Origin: an uncultured Candidatus Saccharibacteria bacterium
GTDB lineage: Bacteria; Patescibacteriota; Saccharimonadia; Saccharimonadales; Saccharimonadaceae
Direction: 5' to 3'
Assembly (NCBI GenBank): GCA_937889535.1
Contig: CALBZW010000012.1
Coordinates: 1 to 19,837, forward strand
DNA length: 19,837 nt
In this document: positions 1 through 9,900 of the stretch, one piece after another
Layout of the letters: the number at the start of each line of letters is the position of its first letter
How positions within the stretch are numbered: position 1 is the stretch's first letter
Translations under genes and position numbers: made by a program
The notes under the pieces: generated by a model
Database searches by the model: none
What the model was told of the DNA's origin: nothing
Seen by the model: only the letters and a program-made list of their open reading frames with translations

Positions 1-476
1 GTCTCCCAATCAAGGTTGTGCGACGTTACGGCTTTGTCGGCAAGTTTAGCTTCAGTAATACTACCGTCGACAATGTTTTTTGTCTGAACGACACCATCTT
101 TGAGGGATCCGTCTTGATTATGGCTTTTGAGGATTCCAGTAATAAGGTCATCAAGCCAGCCGATCGTGGGATTTAGCTCCACTTTATCTCCAACGAGATG
201 GCCGCTGTCTGCCGCACCCGCTATCCTAGTCATTTGTGTGATGGTATTGCCATTCACGATTCCCTTCCAATCGGATTGAGTACTGGTATCGACCGTTCCG
301 TCAGCCATGAGGCGGAAGGTCGAGAAATGTACGGGCGTATCAGTTGCCCATCCAGCTAAATCGTCACAGGACAACACGCTGCCGCCTTGCTCACGATTCG
401 CCGTTATGCTAGCAACGGACGGATAAGCCCCGGTTCCATTTGCTGCTTTATTAAATTTGTCGGTAATTGCTGCCAT
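1..476 (-). CDS. Tail fibre or distal tail protein, N-terminal part (cut by window edge)
   Basis: The frame is open from the ATG at 476 to the left edge, giving about 158 residues from MAAITDKFNKAANGTGAYPS onward; the C-terminus lies outside the window. The start follows an AAAGGAGA ribosome binding site and lies 19 bp after the stop of the nozzle gene. The end of the visible part (SLKDGVVQTKNIVDGSITEA, then KLADKAV) has the short repeated 'DGSIT.AKLAD.AVT' style common in phage tail fibre and minor tail proteins, where it links a virion-binding head to receptor-binding domains. Its place as the last gene after the nozzle agrees with a fibre. The receptor-binding part is not visible, so specificity cannot be judged. 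Confidence 0.72.
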   Translation of the reverse strand, partial: MAAITDKFNKAANGTGAYPSVASITANREQGGSVLSCDDLAGWATDTPVHFSTFRLMADGTVDTSTQSDWKGIVNGNTITQMTRIAGAADSGHLVGDKVELNPTIGWLDDLITGILKSHNQDGSLKDGVVQTKNIVDGSITEAKLADKAVTSHNLDWE

Positions 477-495
477 TTTAATTCTCCTTTCTATG

Positions 496-2523
496 TCAGC
501 TTAAATCTTTTATACCAATCGGCACATATTCCGCTACAACACTGGAGAGAGTATAGTCAACTCCAGCCGTAGTAGAGGATATACGATAATCAAACCATTG
601 AACATCTTCATCGATCTCTACCATAACGTCCAGGCTATCAACATTTTTGTCGGCGGTTGAGGGCCGAGTTCCGACATCACTCCATCCGCGTAATGATGTC
701 CAACTCTTTTGCGGCTCGCTCCAGCCAAACGGCACTTTCGCCGTCGGCACATTGACCGTCTCAGTCCATTTTAGGTCGCCGTCTTCGGTGTAGGCAGAGA
801 CTTCAATGTTGATGTCTCCACGGGGTTTGAGTAAGGTAAAAACGACTTGAATCAACCTCGCCCAATCACGCCCGTCCTTGCTCCACTCGATTTTACCGCT
901 TTTAATTTCGGTATTGAATGGCGCGCCCCCATCGATTGTATTAAATGTTCGTGTTAGCTCGTAGATTTTATTATCCGAGAGGATGAGGAAATGCGTTTTA
1001 CCGGTATTATCGTTATAGAGCGTCATCCATTCGGCATTTAGATACCAGGATAAAATCCATGCGCCCTTATGCTCTAGGTCAAACGCCCAAATACGATTAT
1101 TTTTATTCGAGCCAAGCGGCAAGGCCCAATAAATGACGCCTTCATATGCTAGGCCGACGGCTTTATCCATCGAGCCGGTATTGAGTAATGATACTTCGTT
1201 TTTAATCGTATTACTAATGCGAGTAGTCGAAAGGACATTCTGGAGTTGTGGCTGAGTGCCAGTAGTCTTGAAACCATCGCGCGACGGGTAGTAGAGCGAA
1301 TTGTTGTAAATTACTACTCCGTCTGGACTATCGGTGCCATCCGCCCCACTGTCTTCCGATACGCTCCAAGCGACGAACGATCCACCACCGTAAGAAATCG
1401 TATTCGGCGACAAATGATAGCGTTTACCACTGCCGTTGCTTCCCTGCGTCAATACAACGACGGTGTTATCGCCCTGCCCTTTCCGGAACGGCATCACGGA
1501 AATCGGCACCTCTTTCGTCCCACTGGCGATCGCCGTAAAGCCGCCACCATTACTAGGCGAGAAATCGAGTTCGTGGTCATAATCACCGCCGCGCCAAAGA
1601 TAGAAGGGGTTGTCTGTGTCGCCGACCAGCCAGACGCGCCCGTTGATAACGGCTCCACGTTTAGCTTTCGGCCCTGCGGTTGAGTTGTAGGTCGGCATTG
1701 GACCACGCCCCAAATCTTGTGCCCGAGAACCATTGTCGGTAAAGGTGAATGTATCGGGGTCGAGATTACCGGCAATGAGGTAAAGTTCCGGCTGTCCAGC
1801 TCCGTCAGCCGCCGTTCCCATATAAACGTTATAGCCAACTGCGCCTTCTACTTTCGGCCATTCGATCGTAACCCAGTTTTTGTCGGGATCCCACATGTCA
1901 CGTTGCGTGGAAACGGACTGCGTGAGAACATCCGACCCCTCAGTTTCTCCGACAGTTGAATTAGCCGTTACGGCATAATATACCTTAAATGCGTCACCGG
2001 AGAGTTCGTGTGTTTCTTTGAGTGTCGGAGCGGATGATGGTTTTTCTATTTTCTTGAACTCGGTAATAGTCCAGTCGCCGGTGTCGATATAGCTTAGGGT
2101 GTCGACGCTATTGAGAACAAGGACATTCCCGCGCACGAGTAGAAAATGCGCACTGGATGCGGAATCGTAATCTTTACCATCGATTTTTTGCCAACTCGAA
2201 TCTTCACCCTTAGCGCGGTAAACATTGGCTTTGCCATCGACTACCATCATTGCTATGAGGTAAAATACCGGCTGATTCCCCTCCATGATCTTACACTCAA
2301 ACAGTTCGCCAAGTATTTGACCAAGCGGCTGCGGTCCATACGGTACGAGCGAGGGGCGTGGGCGAATGACACCGTTTTGTTCGAGTACCATGTTGGCCGT
2401 ACGAAGCAATGAGTTATCGACTAACCGCCTGGCGTCATAATCGGTAACCGTTCCGGCCGACCAGTCCATAATAGCTTTGCGCTCAATCTCTGGCGGTTTA
2501 GTGGCTTTTGGTGGGTCAATCAT
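496..2523 (-). CDS. Tail nozzle / tubular protein B-like structural protein with an FN3-like insert
   Basis: 675 residues from MIDPPKATKPPE. I chose the ATG at 2523, not the in-frame ATG at 2553, because it follows a GGGAGGAG site and overlaps the preceding stop as TAATG. The protein is beta-rich with many short W/Y/G strands (WRGGDYDHELDFS, YNNSLYYPSRDGF, VIYWALPLG, NRIWAFD), the look of the propeller-like podoviral nozzle proteins (T7 gp12 / P22 gp10 type). Residues about 162-265 form a probable fibronectin-III-like insert (VYYAVTA...WPKVEGAVGYNVYMG...FTFTDNGS). It would cap the connector and form the distal tail tube. Its neighbours, the adaptor upstream and a fibre downstream, support this. 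Family assignment rests on pattern and order, not on a search. Confidence 0.68.
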   Translation of the reverse strand: MIDPPKATKPPEIERKAIMDWSAGTVTDYDARRLVDNSLLRTANMVLEQNGVIRPRPSLVPYGPQPLGQILGELFECKIMEGNQPVFYLIAMMVVDGKANVYRAKGEDSSWQKIDGKDYDSASSAHFLLVRGNVLVLNSVDTLSYIDTGDWTITEFKKIEKPSSAPTLKETHELSGDAFKVYYAVTANSTVGETEGSDVLTQSVSTQRDMWDPDKNWVTIEWPKVEGAVGYNVYMGTAADGAGQPELYLIAGNLDPDTFTFTDNGSRAQDLGRGPMPTYNSTAGPKAKRGAVINGRVWLVGDTDNPFYLWRGGDYDHELDFSPSNGGGFTAIASGTKEVPISVMPFRKGQGDNTVVVLTQGSNGSGKRYHLSPNTISYGGGSFVAWSVSEDSGADGTDSPDGVVIYNNSLYYPSRDGFKTTGTQPQLQNVLSTTRISNTIKNEVSLLNTGSMDKAVGLAYEGVIYWALPLGSNKNNRIWAFDLEHKGAWILSWYLNAEWMTLYNDNTGKTHFLILSDNKIYELTRTFNTIDGGAPFNTEIKSGKIEWSKDGRDWARLIQVVFTLLKPRGDINIEVSAYTEDGDLKWTETVNVPTAKVPFGWSEPQKSWTSLRGWSDVGTRPSTADKNVDSLDVMVEIDEDVQWFDYRISSTTAGVDYTLSSVVAEYVPIGIKDLS

Positions 2524-3191
2524 TACCAACTCCTCCCACCGGGGTTCTTCCATGCTCCGCGCACTTTCCGAACTTGTCCGTTGCGGTTTCTGCGAATCAT
2601 TCCGGTCATTAGGTTATTCGCTTCAGCCATGAGGTTACCGTATTGATTTTGCTTAACGATGTCATTTCTGATATATTCAGCAGCTACAATGGTCACGAGC
2701 CAGATAGGATCATCGACTAGCACGTCGTCATTCGGACTTTCCAAATCTTCGAGGGTTGTATAAACTGGCGCGAATAACTTGCCGCCATACATTGGATCGG
2801 TTTCAGAAAAGCTAGTATTGAAGACAAGGTTTTGCCCGATTTTGGCGCAGTAGTTACCAGTCGGATAATTTCGTAAATCGTCATAGCTCACGAGTTGGTA
2901 GGTTATTTTCTTCTCGTCATTCGTGAGAATGTAGACGTTGTCGCCTTTCGCGGTCGAAATCTCCATGATGTCGTCATCCAGCGCGTACTCGTCACTCTTA
3001 GAAATCGTGCCGATTTGTCGCGCTCGTTCATAGCGAGAGTTCCAGTATTGCCCAGGTTCACCCAGCCACGCCTTTTGATAATAGTTCGCAATGCCGCGAA
3101 TTTTTTGCCACTTAGCATTTTCTTGTGATAAAACTGTCGCCTTGCCGGTCGCCTTGAGAATCACGGCGTTAATTAACTCTTGTAGCGTCAT
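2523..3191 (-). CDS. Head-to-tail adaptor / connector protein (tail tubular protein A-like)
   Basis: 222 residues starting MTLQELINAVILKATGKATV. It begins with a helical region, has a strand-rich middle (DEYALDDDIMEISTAKGDNV, YILTNDEKKITYQLVSYDDL) and ends with a helix (NLMAEANNLMTGMIRRNRNG). This fits the small adaptor proteins that join portal to nozzle in podoviruses (P22 gp4 / T7 gp11 type roles), and its position directly before the nozzle gene is the usual one. The start follows GGAGACCTACG and overlaps the collagen-like gene's stop (ATGA), so the two are probably translationally coupled. Its own stop overlaps the nozzle start. It could also be another small tail-completion protein. Confidence 0.6.
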   Translation of the reverse strand: MTLQELINAVILKATGKATVLSQENAKWQKIRGIANYYQKAWLGEPGQYWNSRYERARQIGTISKSDEYALDDDIMEISTAKGDNVYILTNDEKKITYQLVSYDDLRNYPTGNYCAKIGQNLVFNTSFSETDPMYGGKLFAPVYTTLEDLESPNDDVLVDDPIWLVTIVAAEYIRNDIVKQNQYGNLMAEANNLMTGMIRRNRNGQVRKVRGAWKNPGGRSW

Positions 3192-3538
3192 CGTAGGTCT
3201 CCTTTCCTAATTTCGTGATAATGCCCCCAGCTCATGCCGTAGGTTTTGCCTGGATCACCTTTTTCTCCCTTATCGCCTTGTAGTCCTGGTGCTCCAGTAT
3301 CGCCAGTTTCTCCTTTTTCTCCAGGGTCGCCTTTCGGGCCCTTTAATGCTTCCAGCTGTTCCGGGGTGAACATATCATAGGTAAAAGGCGCTCCAGATTC
3401 TCCTTTATCGCCTCGCTCACCGCGTTCGCCTTTATGTCCCTCAGGTCCGCTAACATTCGTGTTTGTCACGTTAATACCGTTGCCAATACTCGCCGTAACG
3501 TTCAGCGCGCTCAGGTCTTTTTCTGCGTTAATCGGCAT
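3188..3538 (-). CDS. Short collagen-like phage tail protein
   Basis: 116 residues. Two Gly-X-Y blocks are plain: residues 31-50 (GPEGHKGERGERGDKGESGA) and 67-98 (beginning GPKGDPGEKGETGDTGAPG). They are split by a short spacer containing FTYDMFTPEQLEALK, a sequence type often found before collagen repeats in phage tail fibres. Charged K/E/D residues fill the X and Y positions, as in bacterial collagens, which trimerise without hydroxyproline. Residues 1-30 may be a trimerising or docking head, and the His/Arg-rich tail (GHYHEIRKGDLR) a short cap. It overlaps the BppU-like gene by 11 bp and has a strong AAGGGGG site. A trimeric spike or fibre linker is likely; the exact location in the virion is inferred. 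Confidence 0.75.
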   Translation of the reverse strand: MPINAEKDLSALNVTASIGNGINVTNTNVSGPEGHKGERGERGDKGESGAPFTYDMFTPEQLEALKGPKGDPGEKGETGDTGAPGLQGDKGEKGDPGKTYGMSWGHYHEIRKGDLR

Positions 3539-3893
3539 TGAACCCCCTTAGCGTTACTGCTGGCTTAATTGTTAGTTTCCCCTCCAGTAGGGTTACTCGG
3601 TCGGTATCGGCTTGCTTTAGGACAATATCGTAGACATATTTGCCGGGTGGAACGTTAGCCTCTGCTGCTGTTAGCTTGAAACTTACGATGCCAGTTGTAG
3701 TATCTAGGACGTCTCGAGCATTCAAGGTTTTACGAACAACTGCGCTACCGTCGGTTTCATCTTCGTCGTATGCGGGTTTGGCCGTGAAGTAAATTGTGTC
3801 CGTATCGGTTATAGCGGGGACGGACGCCGCATCCAGCACGGTCAAATTTACGGTCTGGGTGTTCCCGCGAATTATTGTGATATTTTTTGCCAT
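3528..3893 (-). CDS. BppU N-terminal-like (Ig-like) structural protein
   Basis: 121 residues. The opening (KNITIIRGNTQTVNLTVLD), the middle (IYFTAKPAYDEDETDGSAVV) and the PPGKYVYDIVLK strand before a 'LLEGKLTIKPAVT' end match the beta-sandwich head seen at the N-terminus of baseplate upper proteins (BppU) and related fibre-anchoring proteins. In those proteins the domain docks receptor-binding proteins to the tail. Here it stands alone, followed at once by the collagen-like gene, which suggests the two split the jobs of anchor and fibre. It has a strong AAAGGAGG site 4 nt before the ATG, and the giant gene's stop lies 9 bp upstream of the start. Family call is by pattern. Confidence 0.68.
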   Translation of the reverse strand: MAKNITIIRGNTQTVNLTVLDAASVPAITDTDTIYFTAKPAYDEDETDGSAVVRKTLNARDVLDTTTGIVSFKLTAAEANVPPGKYVYDIVLKQADTDRVTLLEGKLTIKPAVTLRGFNAD

Positions 3894-3902
3894 AATCCTC
3901 CT

Positions 3903-6900
3903 TTAGTTAATACCTTTCTTAACGCTCACTTTTGCCTGCGCTCCAAGGTTGGATTTTTTAATGTTGGTTGCTAGGGTTAAAGCGCTCAATTTGCGGCTGG
4001 TAGATGGTGCGCTTGGAGCTTTATTAACTTTGATAGCGTTGCCACCCGCAAGAGCTTTCGTGTAGGCTGAGAGAGCTGAATTTGCCGCATTGGAATACGT
4101 CGACTTGCTCTTGCTGCGCCCGCTTCCGCTAGTGCTACTTTCTAAATTATTGATATTGCGATTTCGGCTCTTGTAGGTCGAAGCCGTAATTACACCAGCG
4201 TCATACATGGCACGATTAAGAGCGTTAAGATATCCGACCATATCGTCGCGATTATCGAGTTCGTCTAGCAGCCCTTGTATATCGGTCTTTGAACCGGCGA
4301 GAGAGTAGGCGTCGCGAACATCTTTATTCCAGTTCTGGCTGACTTTAAGTTTGCGTAGCTCCTTTTTACGTTTAACATCTTCAACTTCGGTAAGTTCGCC
4401 GTTCGCCTTGTCGTTCTCGTATTTGGCTGCGGCAAGTTGATATTCGGCACTGCGCCCCTCATCTGAGTAAATATGTTTTTCCCAGTCCTCCTTATCCATT
4501 GAATTATAAGTGTCGAGAGTTTTCTTATATTCATCACTGATGGTATCGTTGATTTCAATGGTGCCATTGCTGCGCTTCGTCGTTCCCTCTGCCGCCGTAG
4601 CGTCGGCCTCAAATGTTCCATTAGCCATTTTCTTGGCGTCGCCTGTAAGCTTCGACTGTGAAAAATTATTTTGCGCAGCAAATTCATTCTTGGCGAGAGT
4701 TGTAGCTGCCGTGCGCGCTTGTTTTAGCATTGCGGCCTTATCAAGATCGCTGGCGTCTTTATATTTTTGCGAGCTTATGGTCTCTCCATAAACTTGCGTA
4801 ATCTTTCGTCCAGTCAATGTTTGTAATTCACGCACTTGTTTGTCGGTTAAAGTGTAGTTTTCTCCACCACTCGAAAGATTGGTTTTGATTTTATTCGGCG
4901 TGGCTGAAAGGAGTTTGACATCATCTTCGCTTAGTTCTGCCGAGCCGTTTTCCGCTACTTGTTTCAGACGTGCGACTTCTTGAACAACCGCATTATCGGA
5001 CTGAAGTGCCTTGCTACTGCCAGTTGGGTCAAGGAATCCCGAGATAAACGATCCGTTCTTTAGCTTATTTCCATAGACATCAACCTTTTTGTCTAGTGTT
5101 GCCTGTCGTAATCCGGGAATGCTACCCGTGATAGCCTGCGTGACGTTCGTTCCCAATCCAGCGTGGCTGTCGTAGGCTCGTTGATATGGGTCGGTCGCCG
5201 AAGCGGCCTTTTTCACGATATTCGGGACAAGCGATGATACTTGGCTTCTCACCCAGCTCGTACCCGCTGTGCCGAGATCCGTTCCTCCGGTCATTAAATC
5301 AGTTAGGTCACTGATTCCAGTAAGGAACGACTGGTCAGCTAGGGCAGAAGTAAAGTTTGCCAAAGCCGTAGTGGTAGCATCGAGTGCGCCCATGCCTTGA
5401 TCGAGCGATTTCTTAAAATTGACTCCAGCTCCAGCAAAGAGTGCGAACGGTCCAAACGCTTCCAGCTTATACCATCGGTCGCCGATTTTAATGGAGTTTT
5501 CTTGAATGCCTTCGGTTTGCCATCTTGCCTGCTCCTGTGCGTCTTCTGGATAGTCGCCGGAAATTTCTACGGAGTTGGCAATTTGTTCGCCAACCGCCAA
5601 TGCGGCGATAATACCCGATCCGACGGCAACTTTACCAAGACTCTTGGAGAAACTGGCTTGATTGAATCCTTGACCAGCCTTAATACTGTCAATTTGATGC
5701 GCCATTTCTGCGCCGAGCTGTAATGGCGTATAGCTCATGGCTTCGGTCAAGAAGTTGGTCGGCACCTTAACGAATGGCATAACATGGGCGTCAACGAAAG
5801 TGCCGAGCACCCTTACACCCGAATTATCACTCTTTTTTAGCCCTTGTACTAAGCCGCTAATCGCACTGGCGGCCTTGTTTTGCTGTCCAAGCACAGCTTT
5901 TTCTCCGGCATCCATGGCTTTTGAAAGCGCCTCCATGCTAGGGTTATTAACAAATCTCTGGATATAGGCTTCGCGTGCGTCGCCGGCTAAACCTTGATTC
6001 TTTGCCGATACCGTAGCTTGCTCGTAGAGATTATTCATCTGCTCGGCATAGCGGAAAGATTTATCGCCTGCGCTCATCAAGCGAAATACGGCGCGGTTTG
6101 GCTTACCGAGCACGGTATCGACTATTTTATTCTTGAACCTTAGCTCGGCATTACCGCTACTGTATTTGGAAGTATCAGCACCTTCTTCAAGCCCAGTTTT
6201 TAGGGTTGTAAGGGCGTATTTCGTGCCACGCGCTAGCCCTTCACCTTCGCCGCGCAAAGTGAAGGCTGCTGCGCGTTTTCCGGTAAATACACTAGCAACT
6301 TGGTCTACTCCTGCGCCCACTAAATCTGCTGCTTTTTTCATGACGGAGAAGGTGGCATTAGAAGTGATGTTTTTGCCATGGGTAGTTGGAGCGGAAAGCA
6401 TGCCGCCTTTAATTAGTGATGAGTAGATATTGCCGGCGCTTTGCGGAGTCTGATCGGCTACGGTTTTACTAAGACGGGCATAAGAATACGCTAGTTGGTC
6501 ATCAGCAGCCCGATAGCGGCTACCGGCATCTTTCATATCCTTGATGAGTTTTGTGAAATCCGTAGCCTTGCCGTCCATAATCGCGTCGTCAATTTTCTGT
6601 GAAGCGGTGTCGAGGGCTTGTTTAGCAGTGTTAGCATGCCTGCGTTCTTCGACAATACCTTTGATATTGCCTTGGAGTTGCTGGCGGAGTTTCGGAGTAA
6701 CCTCGACGCCATTTTTCTTGAGTTCCTTGGTTGCGCCATAAAGCAAGCCTTCGGGAGTTTTGTTGGAGAGGAGGGAGAGGGCTTGAATGTTCTGACCGGA
6801 CTTGGTGGCATGTTGGGAGATTTTGTCGATGATTTGCTCGGCGCGCTCGAAACTGGCTGTGTCGCCTTTTTGTTCGAGCTTCTTAACGACGGCAAGAGCG

Positions 6901-9900
6901 TCAGAGATGTCTTGTTTGTCGGCTGTGCCGAGTTTCTTATTGAGACGACTAGTGATGTCGGATTCGGCTTCGGTGAGGGTTTTGCCGTCCATGAACTTTG
7001 CCGTATTTTCTAGAGCTGTCTTGTCGCTGACTACCTCGTAGCTCTTAGAGGTGTTGTTGCTGTCGGATTTGAGTTGGGTGCGGAAGTCGTCGCTAAGTTC
7101 TTGACTACGAGTGGCGGTGTCGGTGGAGAATTTGGACTGATTCTGCTTGACATTGGTGGGGTTCTGTGATACACTATCGTCAAGAACTCTTGGCGATGTG
7201 ACGGAAGCACCTAGGCTCTGTCCGTCTAAGGAAGTGCGAGCGGCACCGCTTGATTGGATAACACCCCCTTCCTGACTAGTCGCCAAGGGCGAACCATGGT
7301 CAGTGAGGCCTTTTTTTGTTGCCCTCAAGTTCTCCACTTGCGATTTATGTCGAGGTTCAATACTCTTTAGACTGGTGTCACCGTCTCGTGTTATCCCAAG
7401 AACTGAACCACTATACTTACCCTCTTCGTACGGTGCCACCATCACGGTATTTTTACCTTTGCCGGGTAGAGCTTCCGCGTTTGGGCTGGTTAGCGAATTA
7501 AAAGCAATTTCTGTCACTTGCCGCGCTGTCATCCCCTCGTTAATACGATTAACTAGGTTGTTATTGATTGCGTTTTCATACGCTGTAACTTGACGTTTCG
7601 TGAGCGGGTTCATTCCCTGCGCTTGTCGAACTTGATTGATGTCATTCAGTGTTTCTTTCGTAAGACGGACGAATTTTGTGTTGCCTTTTGTTCCGCCATT
7701 CATGGCTTCGGTAAGGGATTTTTCTAGACGATTAACCGCATTAGTATTTATGGCTTTAGTATAGACTTCATCGACCTTGTTGATGGCTTTTTGGGCGAGA
7801 TTTGGACGGTTTTGCTGAGTCATTGCTTGATACTCAGGCGTGTTGGTGTATTCCCGCGTAGAAATAAGGGTGTCAATGTCGTCGCTACCAGCATTATATA
7901 GTCCGACTTCGGGGTTAAGCTCCTTAAACGCATTGTAGTATTTGCTCTGGTCGCCTTTAGTTAAGACGTCTTCGAGGGCGGAGTTGAAGAGCTTATGACT
8001 TGGTTTGCGACCATATTCGTCATATAACTGGCGATACAAAGCGCCGTTCTCCGAGACGGCGTGCCTGCTGACGTCGGCGCGACTGCCGTCGCTCTCGTAT
8101 TGATTAGCGCCCTTGAGGAAAGTCTCTACGCCGCCATTACTGTCCTGAAATGCCTCCCAAAGTCGGTCAGACTGATATTTTGAATAATCATCATAAGATA
8201 GTTTGCCCTCCGCTAAGTCGTTCAACCTTTGAGCTGATGCCGCTTCGTCATATGATTGCCTAGACCTTGATGGTGTTGCTGAATTGTCCGTTTTGCCCCA
8301 TAGCTCGTCCAGTAAGCGCGACAAAGTTAAATCGTCCTGTTTAGGATCACCGACGTCTTTTGTGGTTAGCCCAATGCCACCGCGTTTATTGATTTCTTCA
8401 TTGATTTTGTAGCCGAGTTGCTGAAGCCTCTGGATGGCTGACGGGTCATTCTCGTCGCCGGGTTTGAGTAAGTCGCGGTTGCCGCTTGCTCCCTGACGAA
8501 TGGCGCCTGTGAGGTCGATAGCAAGGTCGCCGATGATATTGTTAGCGAGTTCTTGCCCGAAATTATCGCCGAATTCTTGGTCGCCGCCTGCCGCAAGAAT
8601 GGCTTGGCTAGCTGCGGTTTGCCCGAGCGCCCATGGTAGCTCTTTCGCGGCGTATCCACCGAGAGCCTTACCAATCTCACCGTAGTTTTTGTTTGCTAGT
8701 AGCCCCTGTAAAGTCTGCCCGTCCTTGAAATTGATGTTCGGACCGATACCCTTCATGCCGAGCAAAGTCATTCCAGCGTTTAGTCCAGCATTACCCACTC
8801 CAGCGAGTTTGCTGGCCGTGGATTGATTTTCTCGAATAAGATTGCCATCGGCATCCGTGGAGTAATTCCGATTCCGGTCGGTAATGGCGGACGACGCTGA
8901 ATCAGCTAACCCTAGCCCTGAGTTTACCAGACCATATGCCCCGCCCGTCGCCATGTTCGCAGCGATATTGCCAATCGTGCTACCCGCAAAGTCGAGCGCA
9001 CCTACTAGTCCGTGATTGCCATGATCTGCCGTGGCGTTATCGTCGGAAATTGCTCGAGAGGTTTCTGCTCCGCCTTTGTTACCTGCGATTTCCGCGAGTG
9101 TTCCGAGCGCATTGGTGGCTGGTTGAGCCATACCACCGACGAATCCTCCACTGCTCATCCAGTCACTAAACGACTTGCCAATGGATTTTTTACCCCGGTC
9201 TTCGCTTGCGATAATGTCATCATACACTGAAACCTCGGAAAGCAAAGTCGCATAGGCATTCTTAAGCTCTTCATTCCCCTCATCATCCGCCTTGCCGATT
9301 GCTTGAGTGAGAGTGGATTTGGCTTTTTGGAGGTTTTGCCAGACATCCCACTTGTCATCATCGGACAAGCTACGGTATCTGTTCACGAGTTCATCGCCAC
9401 TGCTTGGCAGCGTGCCTTGGTCGGTCTGTAGCTTATAGAGACTTTTGCCGAGTTGATTTGACGATTTCTGTTGCGATGTTTGCCCGAAAACGTCCTTATA
9501 ACCGTTCCGCGTTGTCTCCATAGCAGAACTATACTTATTCCAAAACTCATTATTATTGTCGCGTAAATCATTGTAGCGCTGCTTGGCTTGGTCGGCGCGA
9601 CTGGTGATATTCTGTTCGATTTTATTATTGAGAGCGAGTTCGCGGAGACCAGTAGTTTGACCGGTTGACTGGGCGATTTTAGTCGCGATCGGTGCTTGCG
9701 TAGCTGTGCGTAAAGCGGTGGTGCCAAGAGTCGAACTGACGATTGGCGTGCGATTACTGTCGTTTTTTATGGTGCTGAGCGTGAGTGGCTTGGACTGGCT
9801 CGTAGTAGTGGTCTCTGGCTTCGTCAATGAATTTTTACGGCTTGATGAGAGCGTGTTCAGAGTGTTTAGCGCGCTCGTATTGGCTTTAATTGGCGTGCGT

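Noticed and set aside
1..476. Diversity-generating retroelement variable region in the fibre
   Set aside because: No reverse transcriptase, template repeat or adenine-biased repeat pair is present in the window.
5397..6426. Plus-strand frames inside the giant gene
   Set aside because: They are shadows of the minus-strand gene, with no ribosome binding sites, no coupling and no recognisable protein pattern.
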